This document shows, in pieces, positions 29,220-38,289 of a stretch of DNA of 64,000 bases. The DNA is from Melioribacter sp. Its GTDB lineage: Bacteria > Bacteroidota > Ignavibacteria > Ignavibacteriales > Melioribacteraceae. The notes beneath the pieces were generated by a model. That model was given only the letters and a program-made list of their open reading frames with translations, was not told the origin of the DNA and ran no database searches. The stretch is from contig JAHEZQ010000007.1 of the NCBI GenBank assembly GCA_023250955.1, positions 124,001 to 188,000 on the forward strand, read 5' to 3'. The stretch's first letter is position 1, and each line of letters starts with the position of its first letter. The translations under genes were made by a program, and so were the position numbers.

Positions 29220-30309
29220 TGTTAACTTTTATTAAAAGATTTTCTTTTCCCAGATCCAGTCCTTCCGTTTTAGTAAGGTCGGTCATGGTGATAAACGCCT
29301 GTCCTATTTGCGAAAGATACCGGCTGATTCTTCCCGATCTGTAAATATCAAGTTCGCCGAAGACATCGTCCATTAAAAAGATCGGCGTCTTTCCAAGTTT
29401 TTCTTTCATAAAAAAGAACTGTCCAAATCTTAACGCAATCTGAAATGTTTTATGCTGTCCTTGAGAACCAAAGCGTTTTAACTCTAGATCGTTTATATAA
29501 AAAATAAAATCGTCTCTATGCGGTCCGGTTAAATTAGTTCCTCTCCGCAGTTCGTCTTCGCGTAGATTGCTTAATTCCTCTCTAAATCTTTCCGAAATTT
29601 TTTCTTGGTCCGTTCCCGAAAAAGAATCATAAATTATTTTCGGTTCCTCGGTTCCTTCAATAATTTGATTGTAAGAATCTTTAAGATAGCCGTTAAACTC
29701 TGCAACAAAATTTTGTCTGTGCTTAATTATTTCCGTACCGTTTATGATTAGAGATTCTGTCCAAGCATCAAGCTGATCATATAAATTTTGATTACGTGTT
29801 TCTTTTATCTGCGTCAATAATGATGAGCGCTGACGCAATGTTTTATTGTATTCAAGTAGCGTTTCCAGATATGTGTGGCTCGCCTGCGATATTACCGAGT
29901 CAACAAATCTTCGTCTCTCTGCCGGGGCGCCCTGTGTAATTGCGTGATCGGATTGTACCAGCGAGACGATTGGAAATTTTCCTATAACTGAAGTGGAATT
30001 AAAAATTTGTTTGCCGTCCAAATAAAAACTCTTTTTCCCTTTTGAAGAATCGAAAAATATCCGCGTGTTGTTTTCCGTTAAGTCCGAGAAGTTTCCTTTC
30101 GCATCAAAGTATTGTTCGCCGAACATAATAACATCGTTCTCATTTGCTAAATTTAAATTTTTTGTAGTGCTCAAATAATAGATTGCCTCTAATATGGATG
30201 TCTTTCCCTGCCCGTTACCACCAACGATGAGATTTAACTTGTCGGAAAAATTCAGCGATGTGTTTTTATGCAGTCTGAAGTTTTGCAATTCGATTTGCTT
30301 AAGAACCAT
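29197..30309 (-). CDS. recF: DNA replication/repair protein RecF
   Basis: A 370-aa SMC-like ABC ATPase that helps load RecA at gaps and stalled forks. The Walker A motif is GGNGQGKTSILEAIYYLS. The signature region is LKRFGSQGQHKTFQIALR, and the Walker B motif is PIFLMDDVFGELD. It starts 1 bp after the dnaN stop and overlaps dciA by 23 bp, so it is part of the dnaN transcript. Length and motif order are normal. Confidence 0.97.
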   Translation of the reverse strand: MVLKQIELQNFRLHKNTSLNFSDKLNLIVGGNGQGKTSILEAIYYLSTTKNLNLANENDVIMFGEQYFDAKGNFSDLTENNTRIFFDSSKGKKSFYLDGKQIFNSTSVIGKFPIVSLVQSDHAITQGAPAERRRFVDSVISQASHTYLETLLEYNKTLRQRSSLLTQIKETRNQNLYDQLDAWTESLIINGTEIIKHRQNFVAEFNGYLKDSYNQIIEGTEEPKIIYDSFSGTDQEKISERFREELSNLREDELRRGTNLTGPHRDDFIFYINDLELKRFGSQGQHKTFQIALRFGQFFFMKEKLGKTPIFLMDDVFGELDIYRSGRISRYLSQIGQAFITMTDLTKTEGLDLGKENLLIKVNNGKAAYA

Positions 30310-30310
30310 T

Positions 30311-31441
30311 TTACGTATTTAAGCGAACCGGCATCAACAACATCATTAAGTCAAGATTTTCTTTTTTCTGAACCGGTTCTATTACTACCGCTTTGGTCGG
30401 TGAGTGAAGTTTAAAAATTATTTCTTCTTCGCTGCTTAAGTGTGTAAGAACGTCGTTAACGTAAGCAGAGTTGAATCCGATTTCCAGAGCATCTCCTTTG
30501 TATTCGCAAATTACTTTTTCCTCTCCTGATGCACCGATGTCCAAGTCTTCCGCCGAGATTTCCAAAGCGTCCGTTGTGATTGAAAACTTGACTCGTCTTG
30601 TGCTTGATGTTGAGAAGAGCATCATTCTTTTTATGGATTCGTGAATATCTCTGGTATTTACTTTCATAAAAAATTCATTCTCTAACGGAATTACGCTCGC
30701 ATAGTCTGGATACTTTTGGCTGATGAGCCTTGTTATCAATTCGATGTCGTTCAGCTTAAACGATACATAAGTTTTTGTAAGATGAATTTTAACATCCTTC
30801 TCGTTCAAAATTTTCAGGAGAACTGAAACTGCTCTTTCTGGCACAACATATTGTTGATTGAATGCTGCTTTAATATTTTTATTCAACATATTTACAAGTC
30901 TGTGGCCATCGGTAGTTACTAAACGTAAGCCGTCATCTCTAAACTCAAATAATGTACCCATCATTGCCGGCCGCATTTCCTCTTTGCTCATTGCGAAGGC
31001 ACATTTTTCAAATGCTTGTCTTAATTCTTCTCCGTTGATCAAGACTTCATTAATATCTTTTGCGTTTTTATCTGCTTCGACAGACGGAATTTCAGGGAAC
31101 TCATCAGCATCCAAATAACTGATGGTATATTTTCCCATATCCGTAACAATGTTAATTTTTTTGTTTGCCATTAACTTGAAATGAATTGTTGTGTCTTTCA
31201 ATGAACGAACAACATCGTTTAAGAGTCTTGCAGGAACTACTATTTTTATATTTTCTTCTGCTACTATGTTCAGTGATGACTTCAAAGATATTTCTAGGTC
31301 GGTAGCATAAATGGTAAGCTGCCCGTCTTTGACTTCGAATAAAAAGTTTTCCAGAATTGGCATTGGTGTTCGTGTAGGAACAGCAGGAATGATTTTGCTT
31401 AGAAGTTTTTCTAACTCTTTACTGTTAACTTTGAATTCCAT
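30311..31441 (-). CDS. dnaN: DNA polymerase III sliding clamp (beta subunit)
   Basis: A 376-aa sliding clamp of three similar beta-fold domains. It encircles DNA and tethers polymerase III. Recognisable parts are FKVNSKELEKLLSKIIPAVPTR at the start, LVTTDGHRLV, FSITTDALEISAEDLDIGASGE and the C-terminal VIEPVQ with MLLMPVRL, which forms the client-binding pocket. AGGAGATGAATT precedes the ATG as a good ribosome-binding site. It lies downstream of the putative oriC. Confidence 0.97.
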   Translation of the reverse strand: MEFKVNSKELEKLLSKIIPAVPTRTPMPILENFLFEVKDGQLTIYATDLEISLKSSLNIVAEENIKIVVPARLLNDVVRSLKDTTIHFKLMANKKINIVTDMGKYTISYLDADEFPEIPSVEADKNAKDINEVLINGEELRQAFEKCAFAMSKEEMRPAMMGTLFEFRDDGLRLVTTDGHRLVNMLNKNIKAAFNQQYVVPERAVSVLLKILNEKDVKIHLTKTYVSFKLNDIELITRLISQKYPDYASVIPLENEFFMKVNTRDIHESIKRMMLFSTSSTRRVKFSITTDALEISAEDLDIGASGEEKVICEYKGDALEIGFNSAYVNDVLTHLSSEEEIIFKLHSPTKAVVIEPVQKKENLDLMMLLMPVRLNT

Positions 31442-31759
31442 AATTCATCTCCTAGTTGAACCAAAAATATCAAAAAATGCTGCCATTTTCAATTTGTGTT
31501 CTGCTTCTGTTTAAGTGATATCAACAGCGTTATTATTATATAAACTATATATATACTTAAAGACTTATAATAATAAGGGGTGTTGGTTTGTGTATAAGTA
31601 GTTTTTATTAACCATACAGTAGAAATTCAAAATAAATAACCAACAGATAAAAGTTAGTAACATAATAACAAACATAAGTTATCAAACGATGTGTTAGTAA
31701 CAAAAGAATATAAACATTAAAGACACAGATTATACACCTGTTACCAACATGAAGAAATT
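31442..31759. other. oriC: Putative oriC (dnaA-dnaN intergenic region)
   Basis: This 318-bp gap holds origin-like signals. TGTGTATAA at 31589-31597 is a perfect TTATNCACA DnaA box on the leftward strand. It is followed leftwards by a GC-rich patch (GGGG at 31577-31580) and TAATAATAA at 31568-31576, which reads TTATTATTA on the leftward strand, like a DnaA-trio. An AT-only stretch (about 31528-31560) then resembles an unwinding element. A one-mismatch box TTATACACC is at 31730-31738. Synteny with dnaA and dnaN supports the call; no experiment or skew data do. Confidence 0.65.
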
Positions 31760-33175
31760 TTATGTAACACGCATCTCTATTTTATTTTTTAATGAGTCTA
31801 TCGTCTCTTTCATTTTAAGATCTACCGCAACTAAATTTTCAATGCTGGTTTGTGAATGTATAACAGTGGAGTGGTCTCTACCGCCAAAATGTAAACCAAT
31901 AGTTTTCAAGGAGGATTTAGTTAATAATTTTGAAAGATACATAGCCACTTGACGAGCCAAGACAATTTCTTTTCTACGGTTTTTTTCACGTAATTTATTT
32001 TCTTCCAGATTGAAATACTCGCAAACAACTTTAGTAATTAATTCTATGGAAATATTAACCTGTTTATTTGTGGAGACCTCTTTAACAGTCTTTTTAACCA
32101 GGTCGAAATCAATTTCCTTAGAAGTAAGAGAAGAATTGGCAAGGAGTTTAATTAAACAACCCTCCAACTCACGAATATTAGAAGTTATATTTTGCGCAAT
32201 ATATTCTAATATCTCACGGGATAGATTAATCCCATATACTTCACTTTTATTTTTTAAAATAGCAACGCGAGTCTCAAAATCAGGAGGTTGTATATCTGCA
32301 GATAATCCCCAAGAAAATCTGGAGATCAATCTTTCATTTAAACCTTTTAAATCTTTTGGCGGCTTATCGCTGGATAAAACAACTTGTTTACCTGATTGAT
32401 GTAGAGTATTGAAAATTTGGAAGAACAAATCTTGAGTTTTTTCTTTACCCACTAAAAACTGAATGTCGTCAATAATAAGAGCGTCCATACTTTTGTAAAA
32501 GCTGGAAAACTCATTAACAGTATCACCCTGAATTGCCTCTACAAATTCCACCGTGAAGGCATCTGAAGAAATATATACAACGCGTTTTTCAGGGGATCGT
32601 TCTAAAATTTTATTTCCAATCGCATGTATCAGATGAGTTTTTCCTAAACCAACACCACCGTATACAAAAAGGGGATTGAAAGAAGTTTGCCCGGGGTTCT
32701 CCCCAACTGCAATAGCAGCAGCTCGCGCAAGCTGATTTCCTTCACCCTTTATGAAATTTTCAAAAACATATCGAGGATTTAAATAAGTCTCAAAATCACG
32801 CGGTTTACTTTGAACGGTGTGAGTAGAAGATCCATTAGATGAAAAAGGAAGTTCAGGCTGTTCTTCAGAAGAAATTTTTTCTTCATAAATTACGTAAGCA
32901 AGCTTACCATCAGAACCAAGAACTTGTGAGATAGTTTTATTGATTAAAGTATTATAATGCTCTTCTATCCATTCAACGAAAAAATTATTAGGCACATAAA
33001 TTTTTAATGTAGATTTTTCCAATTCAAACGGTTTTATGGGTAGAAACCAAGTGTTGTAAGTAATAAAAGGAACGTTTTCTTTGATTAATCCTAAGCATTC
33101 CTTCCAAACTTCAGATGCGCTCTTTTCGGTTTGAAGGCCCAGAAGGCTCTCGGCTGCGTTTTGCATATTGTCCAC
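31760..33175 (-). CDS. dnaA: Chromosomal replication initiator DnaA
   Basis: A 471-aa initiator ATPase. Domain I (residues 15-95) includes the YNTWF motif. Domain III has Walker A GGVGLGKTH at 173-181, Walker B LIIDDIQFL and sensor motifs. Domain IV ends with the DNA-binding HTH LHFGGRDHSTVIHS. The start shown is GTG at 33173-33175; an ATG three codons in (33164-33166) is an alternative. TTGTCCACA at 33168-33176, one mismatch from a DnaA box, overlaps the start and may allow self-regulation. Confidence 0.97.
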   Translation of the reverse strand: MDNMQNAAESLLGLQTEKSASEVWKECLGLIKENVPFITYNTWFLPIKPFELEKSTLKIYVPNNFFVEWIEEHYNTLINKTISQVLGSDGKLAYVIYEEKISSEEQPELPFSSNGSSTHTVQSKPRDFETYLNPRYVFENFIKGEGNQLARAAAIAVGENPGQTSFNPLFVYGGVGLGKTHLIHAIGNKILERSPEKRVVYISSDAFTVEFVEAIQGDTVNEFSSFYKSMDALIIDDIQFLVGKEKTQDLFFQIFNTLHQSGKQVVLSSDKPPKDLKGLNERLISRFSWGLSADIQPPDFETRVAILKNKSEVYGINLSREILEYIAQNITSNIRELEGCLIKLLANSSLTSKEIDFDLVKKTVKEVSTNKQVNISIELITKVVCEYFNLEENKLREKNRRKEIVLARQVAMYLSKLLTKSSLKTIGLHFGGRDHSTVIHSQTSIENLVAVDLKMKETIDSLKNKIEMRVT

Positions 33176-33587
33176 AATACAGAAGAAAGAAAAAGGTGTA
33201 GAAAAATGATTTATTATAAAAAATTAAGACAAACTTTTTGTATACGAACAAATTATTAACATTAAAAAACCGCCACAAACCATTTATATATAAGCTACTT
33301 CTATAGAAAATTAGTAATAACCAACATAGACAACGAAGAAAATCACAACACCAAACAGGTTCTTAATAATGTGAAACGTTCCACAAAAAACGATTATCAA
33401 CAACTTATTCACAGGTAATTTAGCTCGCTTTCTGCTCTGGTGAAGATATAAGAAGAGGGTAATTAGTGCAAATTAATTCTCTTTATAAGAAAAAAAATTT
33501 TAATAAAAAGAAGTTTGAACAGAGAATAACGAGAGCTAATTTTGTGCCGAAGAAATTTATAAAGCAATAATTCTATTTGAGTATAAA
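33176..33587. promoter_or_regulatory. dnaA upstream region with tandem DnaA-box-like sites
   Basis: A 412-bp AT-rich gap between the divergent dnaA and asparaginase genes. TTATTCACA at 33405-33413 matches the DnaA-box consensus, and TTATCAACA at 33394-33402, one mismatch away, lies 11 bp before it in the same orientation. A similar TTATTAACA-like word is near 33252. It may hold the dnaA promoter, or a second half of a bipartite origin. I see no gene or clear RNA in it. Confidence 0.5.
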
Positions 33588-34562
33588 ATGAAAAATCTAT
33601 TGATAGTTTTTACTGGTGGTACGTTCTCTATGAGAATAGATGAAAAGACAAATTCAGCCGTTCCTTTTTTTCACGGAGAAGAATTATTAGAAATGATTCC
33701 ACAAGCAAGGCAACATGCAAATTTATCTATTTATGAATTTGGCGAATATCCAGGACCGCATATTACACCAGAGTTAATGTTAGGGCTTTCAAAAAAAATA
33801 AAAGAATTTATTTCACGTGCAAATATAGATGGAGTGATAATTACTCATGGCACAGACACGTTGGAAGAAACCGCATATTTTTTAGATTTAACCATTAAAA
33901 CCGAAAAGCCTATTGTAGTAATCGGGGCAATGAAAACAAGCAGCGAAAAAAATTGGGATGGTCCTTTAAACCTTTTAGATGCAATCCACATTTGCAATAA
34001 TTCCAATAGCAGGGGAATGGGCGTTCTTGTTTGTCTTAATGGAGAAATAAATGCAGCAAGCGAGGTTACAAAAACACACACAGAAGACATTGAAACCTTC
34101 CGAAGCCTGGACTTTGGTTCGCTCGGATTTGTTAATAGAGGCAAGGTAATATTCAACAGACAACCGAACAAATTAGAAAGAATAGAGACAGAAAAAATTA
34201 ATTCTAATGTAGATCTTATAAAAATTTATGCAGGAATGAATGAAAAATTTTTCAAATATTCTGCAGACAGCGGTGTAGATGGAGTAGTTATAGAGGCGAT
34301 GGGTGTTGGAAATGTTCCGCCTCCGGCATTTGATGGAATTAAATACATTATAGAAAAAAATATTCCGGTAATTCTAGTCTCGAGATGTCCGGCCGGGGAA
34401 ACATTGGACATCTATGGTTATCCTGGCGCGGGAAAATGGTTAAAGAAAATGGGAGTAATCTTTGCAGACTACTTGAACGGGCAGAAAGCGAGAATAAAAT
34501 TAATTGTTTGTCTAGGTCTGACAAACGACAAAGAAAAACTTAGAAAGTTATTTGAGAAATAA
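33588..34562 (+). CDS. L-asparaginase (type I-like)
   Basis: A 324-aa asparaginase/glutaminase-family enzyme, hydrolysing asparagine to aspartate and ammonia. The first catalytic Thr is in VFTGGTFSM and the second in ITHGTDTLEETAYFL. PIVVIGAMKT and VVIEAMGVGNVPP are also standard. No signal peptide is present, so it is cytoplasmic, as for type I enzymes. Substrate preference is not certain. The next gene starts 2 bp after its stop, indicating an operon. Confidence 0.93.
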   Translation: MKNLLIVFTGGTFSMRIDEKTNSAVPFFHGEELLEMIPQARQHANLSIYEFGEYPGPHITPELMLGLSKKIKEFISRANIDGVIITHGTDTLEETAYFLDLTIKTEKPIVVIGAMKTSSEKNWDGPLNLLDAIHICNNSNSRGMGVLVCLNGEINAASEVTKTHTEDIETFRSLDFGSLGFVNRGKVIFNRQPNKLERIETEKINSNVDLIKIYAGMNEKFFKYSADSGVDGVVIEAMGVGNVPPPAFDGIKYIIEKNIPVILVSRCPAGETLDIYGYPGAGKWLKKMGVIFADYLNGQKARIKLIVCLGLTNDKEKLRKLFEK

Positions 34563-34564
34563 AA

Positions 34565-35098
34565 ATGAATTACAGAGGTGAAAGTTTTTGGAAGAACATA
34601 AAACCATGGCTGGGAACGGCGGTTCTTTTGCCGCTAGTAATTTATTACACAATTAATAAAGGTCAATTTACTTTTATTGATTATATAAATCTGCTAATAC
34701 ACGAGGGTGGACACGGCGTATTTAAAGTCTTTGGACGATTTATTTATACACTTGGCGGAACGCTTATGCAAATAATAATTCCGTCAATGTTTGTAATATA
34801 TTACTGGATAAAAAAAAAGAAATTTTTGACACAAACATTTCTTGTCTGGCTAGGGGAAAATCTAATGAATATTGGCGTATATGCAGCAGATGCGCGTGCG
34901 CAAAAATTACCACTATTAGGAGGAAACAAAGTCTACCATGATTGGACATGGCTACTATCTCAAACGGGATTGTTGGAACAAGATCAAATAACGGGAAATA
35001 TTTTTTATGGAGCAGGAATATTAATGTTTATAATTGCTTTGATAATACCACTTTTATTAAAAGAAACGGAGCTCGCAAAGATTGATCTTAATCTTTAA
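34565..35098 (+). CDS. Integral membrane protein with HExxH motif (M50-like, unassigned)
   Basis: A 177-aa hydrophobic protein with three or four likely membrane segments (residues about 15-30, 60-80, 95-110 and 150-170). An HEGGH motif at residues 46-50, in LLIHEGGHGVF at the membrane edge, resembles the zinc site of M50-type intramembrane peptidases. I see no clear second motif with the third zinc ligand, so activity is uncertain. It directly follows the asparaginase gene by 2 bp and is probably co-transcribed with it. Function is unknown. Confidence 0.7.
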   Translation: MNYRGESFWKNIKPWLGTAVLLPLVIYYTINKGQFTFIDYINLLIHEGGHGVFKVFGRFIYTLGGTLMQIIIPSMFVIYYWIKKKKFLTQTFLVWLGENLMNIGVYAADARAQKLPLLGGNKVYHDWTWLLSQTGLLEQDQITGNIFYGAGILMFIIALIIPLLLKETELAKIDLNL

Positions 35099-35110
35099 TA
35101 AAACCAAAAC

Positions 35111-38100
35111 TCATCTCTCATTTTTTAAATGCCAAGTAACTAGTTTTCTCAACCGAAAAAGATTTTCATAATTAGGATTATAATTCATCAAAGCCAGGTA
35201 ATAACCAAAAACTTTTTCATATTCTTTTTTATAAAGACTAATCATAGCACCCACATAATAGAAATCATCCGCCTTAACGGATTTGATCAACGGCGGAGAA
35301 TGTTTCAAATAGTTTTCTGAAAACATCAACATTTTCTCTGCGTTTAGAACCTCACTGTTTTGTAAAAAAGCATTTGCCAGCTGAATATAAACACTAAGAC
35401 GAGAAACGCTGTCCGGCTTGGTGGTACCGATAAAGGAATTAGACTCTTTCTCTATTGAGAAAACGTGCATGAAAGTAGAGGCATTACTTTTTTCGTTCAG
35501 TAAAACATTACTATAGTCTTTGTTAATCTGAAGAGAATCCGGGAAAAGATTTATCATCCTCTCTAATGAGGAATAACGAGCATTTACTATTCCTAATTTC
35601 TCGAATGCTAAAGAGTAAAGAAGATTAGATTGATAGTCATTCGGGAAGAGTTCTTTAAGATATTTTGATAATCCAAAAGCAAAGCGATAATTATTTGAAA
35701 CATTTAATGAGTATTCAACGGAATTGAGCAAATCGGTTTTTTGAGGAGGATATTTTTTAATATACTCTTTTATGAATAACCCAGAGTAAAGCGTATCAAA
35801 TTTTTCGTCGAATAGATAAATATAACCAGAGGGCTTTCCCACAAAAAAAGCGCGGGGAGCTAAAAACTCAAGACGTGGGTGTATTTCGGAGTTTATAGGA
35901 AAACTGCTTACCATTGTAAAAAAACCGCGCGGAGAAACAGATTGACAAGCAAAAAAAGCAAACGGGTTATTAATGCCAATCCTTTCAAAATCTTGCTTTA
36001 TCAATGGGGAAGCAAACCTGTTGTTGATGTTCTCATAAGAAATTTTGATTTCTTTCTTAGAGCCCACTAAAATAATATCGTTTGCGGTTCCGCCCCAAAG
36101 TTGTGAATATGGGAATACCGAAGAAAAGGTGTTTAACACAAGCTTGACTACATCATCATCCGCTTCGTAAAGATGAAACCACTGAACCATAATACCTTCA
36201 TCTGTCAGAGAAGAAGAACATTTTTCAAAATACTCTTTAGAAAACAGGTTCCCTATTCCAGCAACCCAAGGATTTGAGGGCTCCGAAATAATAACATCAT
36301 AATTTTCTTTTGATAGCTTTAACAATGTAACAGCATCTTCGTTAATAATATTTAAACGTGGATCGTTAATACAATTTTTATTTTCCTGCGCGAATAGGGA
36401 CGCGGCAGAAATAACCTCTTTGGAAATCTCAGCACAAACAATTTTTTTAACCGGAGAGTTTAATACAGAACCAATAGTGGTCCCGCTGCCGAAACCGACC
36501 ACAAAAATATTTTTAGGATTTTGATGAAGCATCATAGGTATTTCACCAAGCAAAACTTGAGTAGGCATATCGAAATACGTGCTCGCATCCGGCTTGCCGT
36601 TAATTATTAATCTTTTATTCGCCCTGTTCTTAAGAGATTGAGTAACCGCAACGGTTGCGTTCATTCCTTCTTTATAAAAAATTATTTCTTCATCAGCAAG
36701 TCCTTTGGTAAATTCATCAAAGGAGCTTGGCGGAAGAGCACCGAAAGACCTGAAAACACCACTTAGTAAAACCTTTTCATTCCACCTTGGAGAAAATATT
36801 AGATAAGAACAAAAAACAAATACACAAATAGAATAGAACGACGCTTTTTCTTTGACGGAAAAGGATTTGTATTTAGACAACAAAAGAAAGGCACCAAATA
36901 AATTAAGCGCAATCCCGATTTCAAAAGTTGCCTTTATTCCAAACAAAGGAATAAACACTAAGCCAGTTAAGATAACCCCAACAACCGTTCCCAAAGCATT
37001 TACAGAAAACACTCTTCCAACAGAAACACCAATTTTTTTATTAGAAGCGGAAACTATTTCCGAGGCAACGGGAAGAGACATTCCCATAAATAATGTTGGC
37101 AATAATATTAAACAGAAACAGAAAATAAACTCAACCACAAGGAAAAGTTCGAACGATTCTTGAGACTTAGAAAACAACGCAGAGACTTTCCACAAAGAAT
37201 AGGGCAAGCGTTCATAAAAAAGCAAAACGAACATTGTTGAAAAAGCAATTGCACTCTGAAGAACAGTCAATAATTTTACATAATTATATTTTTTCAAAAC
37301 ATTTTGAGTAACGACTAGACTTCCAACGGTTATTCCACCGATGAATGCCATCAACATTATCGAAAATGCATATGTAGAAGAACCGAAAAAATTAATCAAC
37401 AATCTTACCCAAACCATTTCATATAAAAGAGCAGCCATTCCAGAAATTCCCGCAACGAGAACAACTCTTTTAACGGTTTGTTTATCTACTTCAATAAAGT
37501 CTTTGGGGTTTGTATCTTCAGTTGCAGCGGGCTCATGTTCAAGCAACTTGTTTTGCTTTCTCGATAAATAAAAGCCCACTAAACCCGCAATGATATTTAA
37601 GAAAGCAGTAGAGTAAATAGTTACATCTAAACCAAATTCTTTTATTAATACAAAACCGGCAAACACTACTCCGACTACAGCACCAAAGGAATTTAAAAAA
37701 TATAGCGAAGCAATCTCTTTCCGGGCATCTTGAATACGCTCTACAAAAAAATTACTTAATACAGGCAAGGTTCCACCCATTGCTGTTGCGGGGAGAAGGA
37801 GAAGAGTTCCCGCAACAAGAAAACGGGTTCCGGTAAATAAAAACGGTTTTGAAATAAGATCTAAATTAGAAGCAGTAGAAAGGAATAAATTTCCTACAAA
37901 AGAACTAATCGTAGGATATAAGAGACAATAGATGCCAATGAATAATTCTAATAAAGAATAAATTCGAATAGGATTTGCAATAGAGTCGGATCTTTTACCA
38001 AACAAATAATTACCTAAAGCGAGACCGCCCAAGAAAGTCGCAAGCACAGTCATTTGAGCATAAGTGGTGTTACCTAAGAACAAACTCAAATATTTAAACC

Positions 38101-38182
38101 AAACCACCTGATAAATTAACCCAGCGATTCCGCTAACGACAAAAAGCAGCGAAACGACAACTCTAACATTTTGTTTTTGCAT
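35111..38182 (-). CDS. Fused MFS-like transporter / spermidine-synthase-fold protein with TPR tail
   Basis: A 1023-aa membrane protein. The N-terminal half has two related helical bundles, each starting similarly (GLIYQVVWFKYLSLFLGNTTYA and LLYEMVWVRLLINFFGSSTYA), so it is an internal duplication. Residues about 500-720 are a spermidine-synthase-like Rossmann domain with FVVGFGSGTTIGSV and VIISEPSNPWVAG. The usual catalytic Asp position reads Glu, so true aminopropyl transfer is doubtful. The last 200 residues are TPR-like helices. It is probably an inner-membrane methyl- or aminopropyl-transferase-like protein of unknown substrate. Confidence 0.85.
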   Translation of the reverse strand: MQKQNVRVVVSLLFVVSGIAGLIYQVVWFKYLSLFLGNTTYAQMTVLATFLGGLALGNYLFGKRSDSIANPIRIYSLLELFIGIYCLLYPTISSFVGNLFLSTASNLDLISKPFLFTGTRFLVAGTLLLLPATAMGGTLPVLSNFFVERIQDARKEIASLYFLNSFGAVVGVVFAGFVLIKEFGLDVTIYSTAFLNIIAGLVGFYLSRKQNKLLEHEPAATEDTNPKDFIEVDKQTVKRVVLVAGISGMAALLYEMVWVRLLINFFGSSTYAFSIMLMAFIGGITVGSLVVTQNVLKKYNYVKLLTVLQSAIAFSTMFVLLFYERLPYSLWKVSALFSKSQESFELFLVVEFIFCFCLILLPTLFMGMSLPVASEIVSASNKKIGVSVGRVFSVNALGTVVGVILTGLVFIPLFGIKATFEIGIALNLFGAFLLLSKYKSFSVKEKASFYSICVFVFCSYLIFSPRWNEKVLLSGVFRSFGALPPSSFDEFTKGLADEEIIFYKEGMNATVAVTQSLKNRANKRLIINGKPDASTYFDMPTQVLLGEIPMMLHQNPKNIFVVGFGSGTTIGSVLNSPVKKIVCAEISKEVISAASLFAQENKNCINDPRLNIINEDAVTLLKLSKENYDVIISEPSNPWVAGIGNLFSKEYFEKCSSSLTDEGIMVQWFHLYEADDDVVKLVLNTFSSVFPYSQLWGGTANDIILVGSKKEIKISYENINNRFASPLIKQDFERIGINNPFAFFACQSVSPRGFFTMVSSFPINSEIHPRLEFLAPRAFFVGKPSGYIYLFDEKFDTLYSGLFIKEYIKKYPPQKTDLLNSVEYSLNVSNNYRFAFGLSKYLKELFPNDYQSNLLYSLAFEKLGIVNARYSSLERMINLFPDSLQINKDYSNVLLNEKSNASTFMHVFSIEKESNSFIGTTKPDSVSRLSVYIQLANAFLQNSEVLNAEKMLMFSENYLKHSPPLIKSVKADDFYYVGAMISLYKKEYEKVFGYYLALMNYNPNYENLFRLRKLVTWHLKNER

Positions 38183-38289
38183 GATTCCTCATTATAAGAT
38201 ACGAGTGCAATTTAAGAAAGGTTTGGCGGAATTAAATAAGAAAGAGAAAATATTTTTATCCCGCCAATTAAATCATTTACTGAAAGAAA

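Noticed and set aside
33176-33587. Placing the main oriC upstream of dnaA
   Set aside because: It has DnaA-box-like sites, but the dnaA-dnaN gap has the perfect box plus trio-like and AT-only elements in the expected order. A bipartite origin remains possible.
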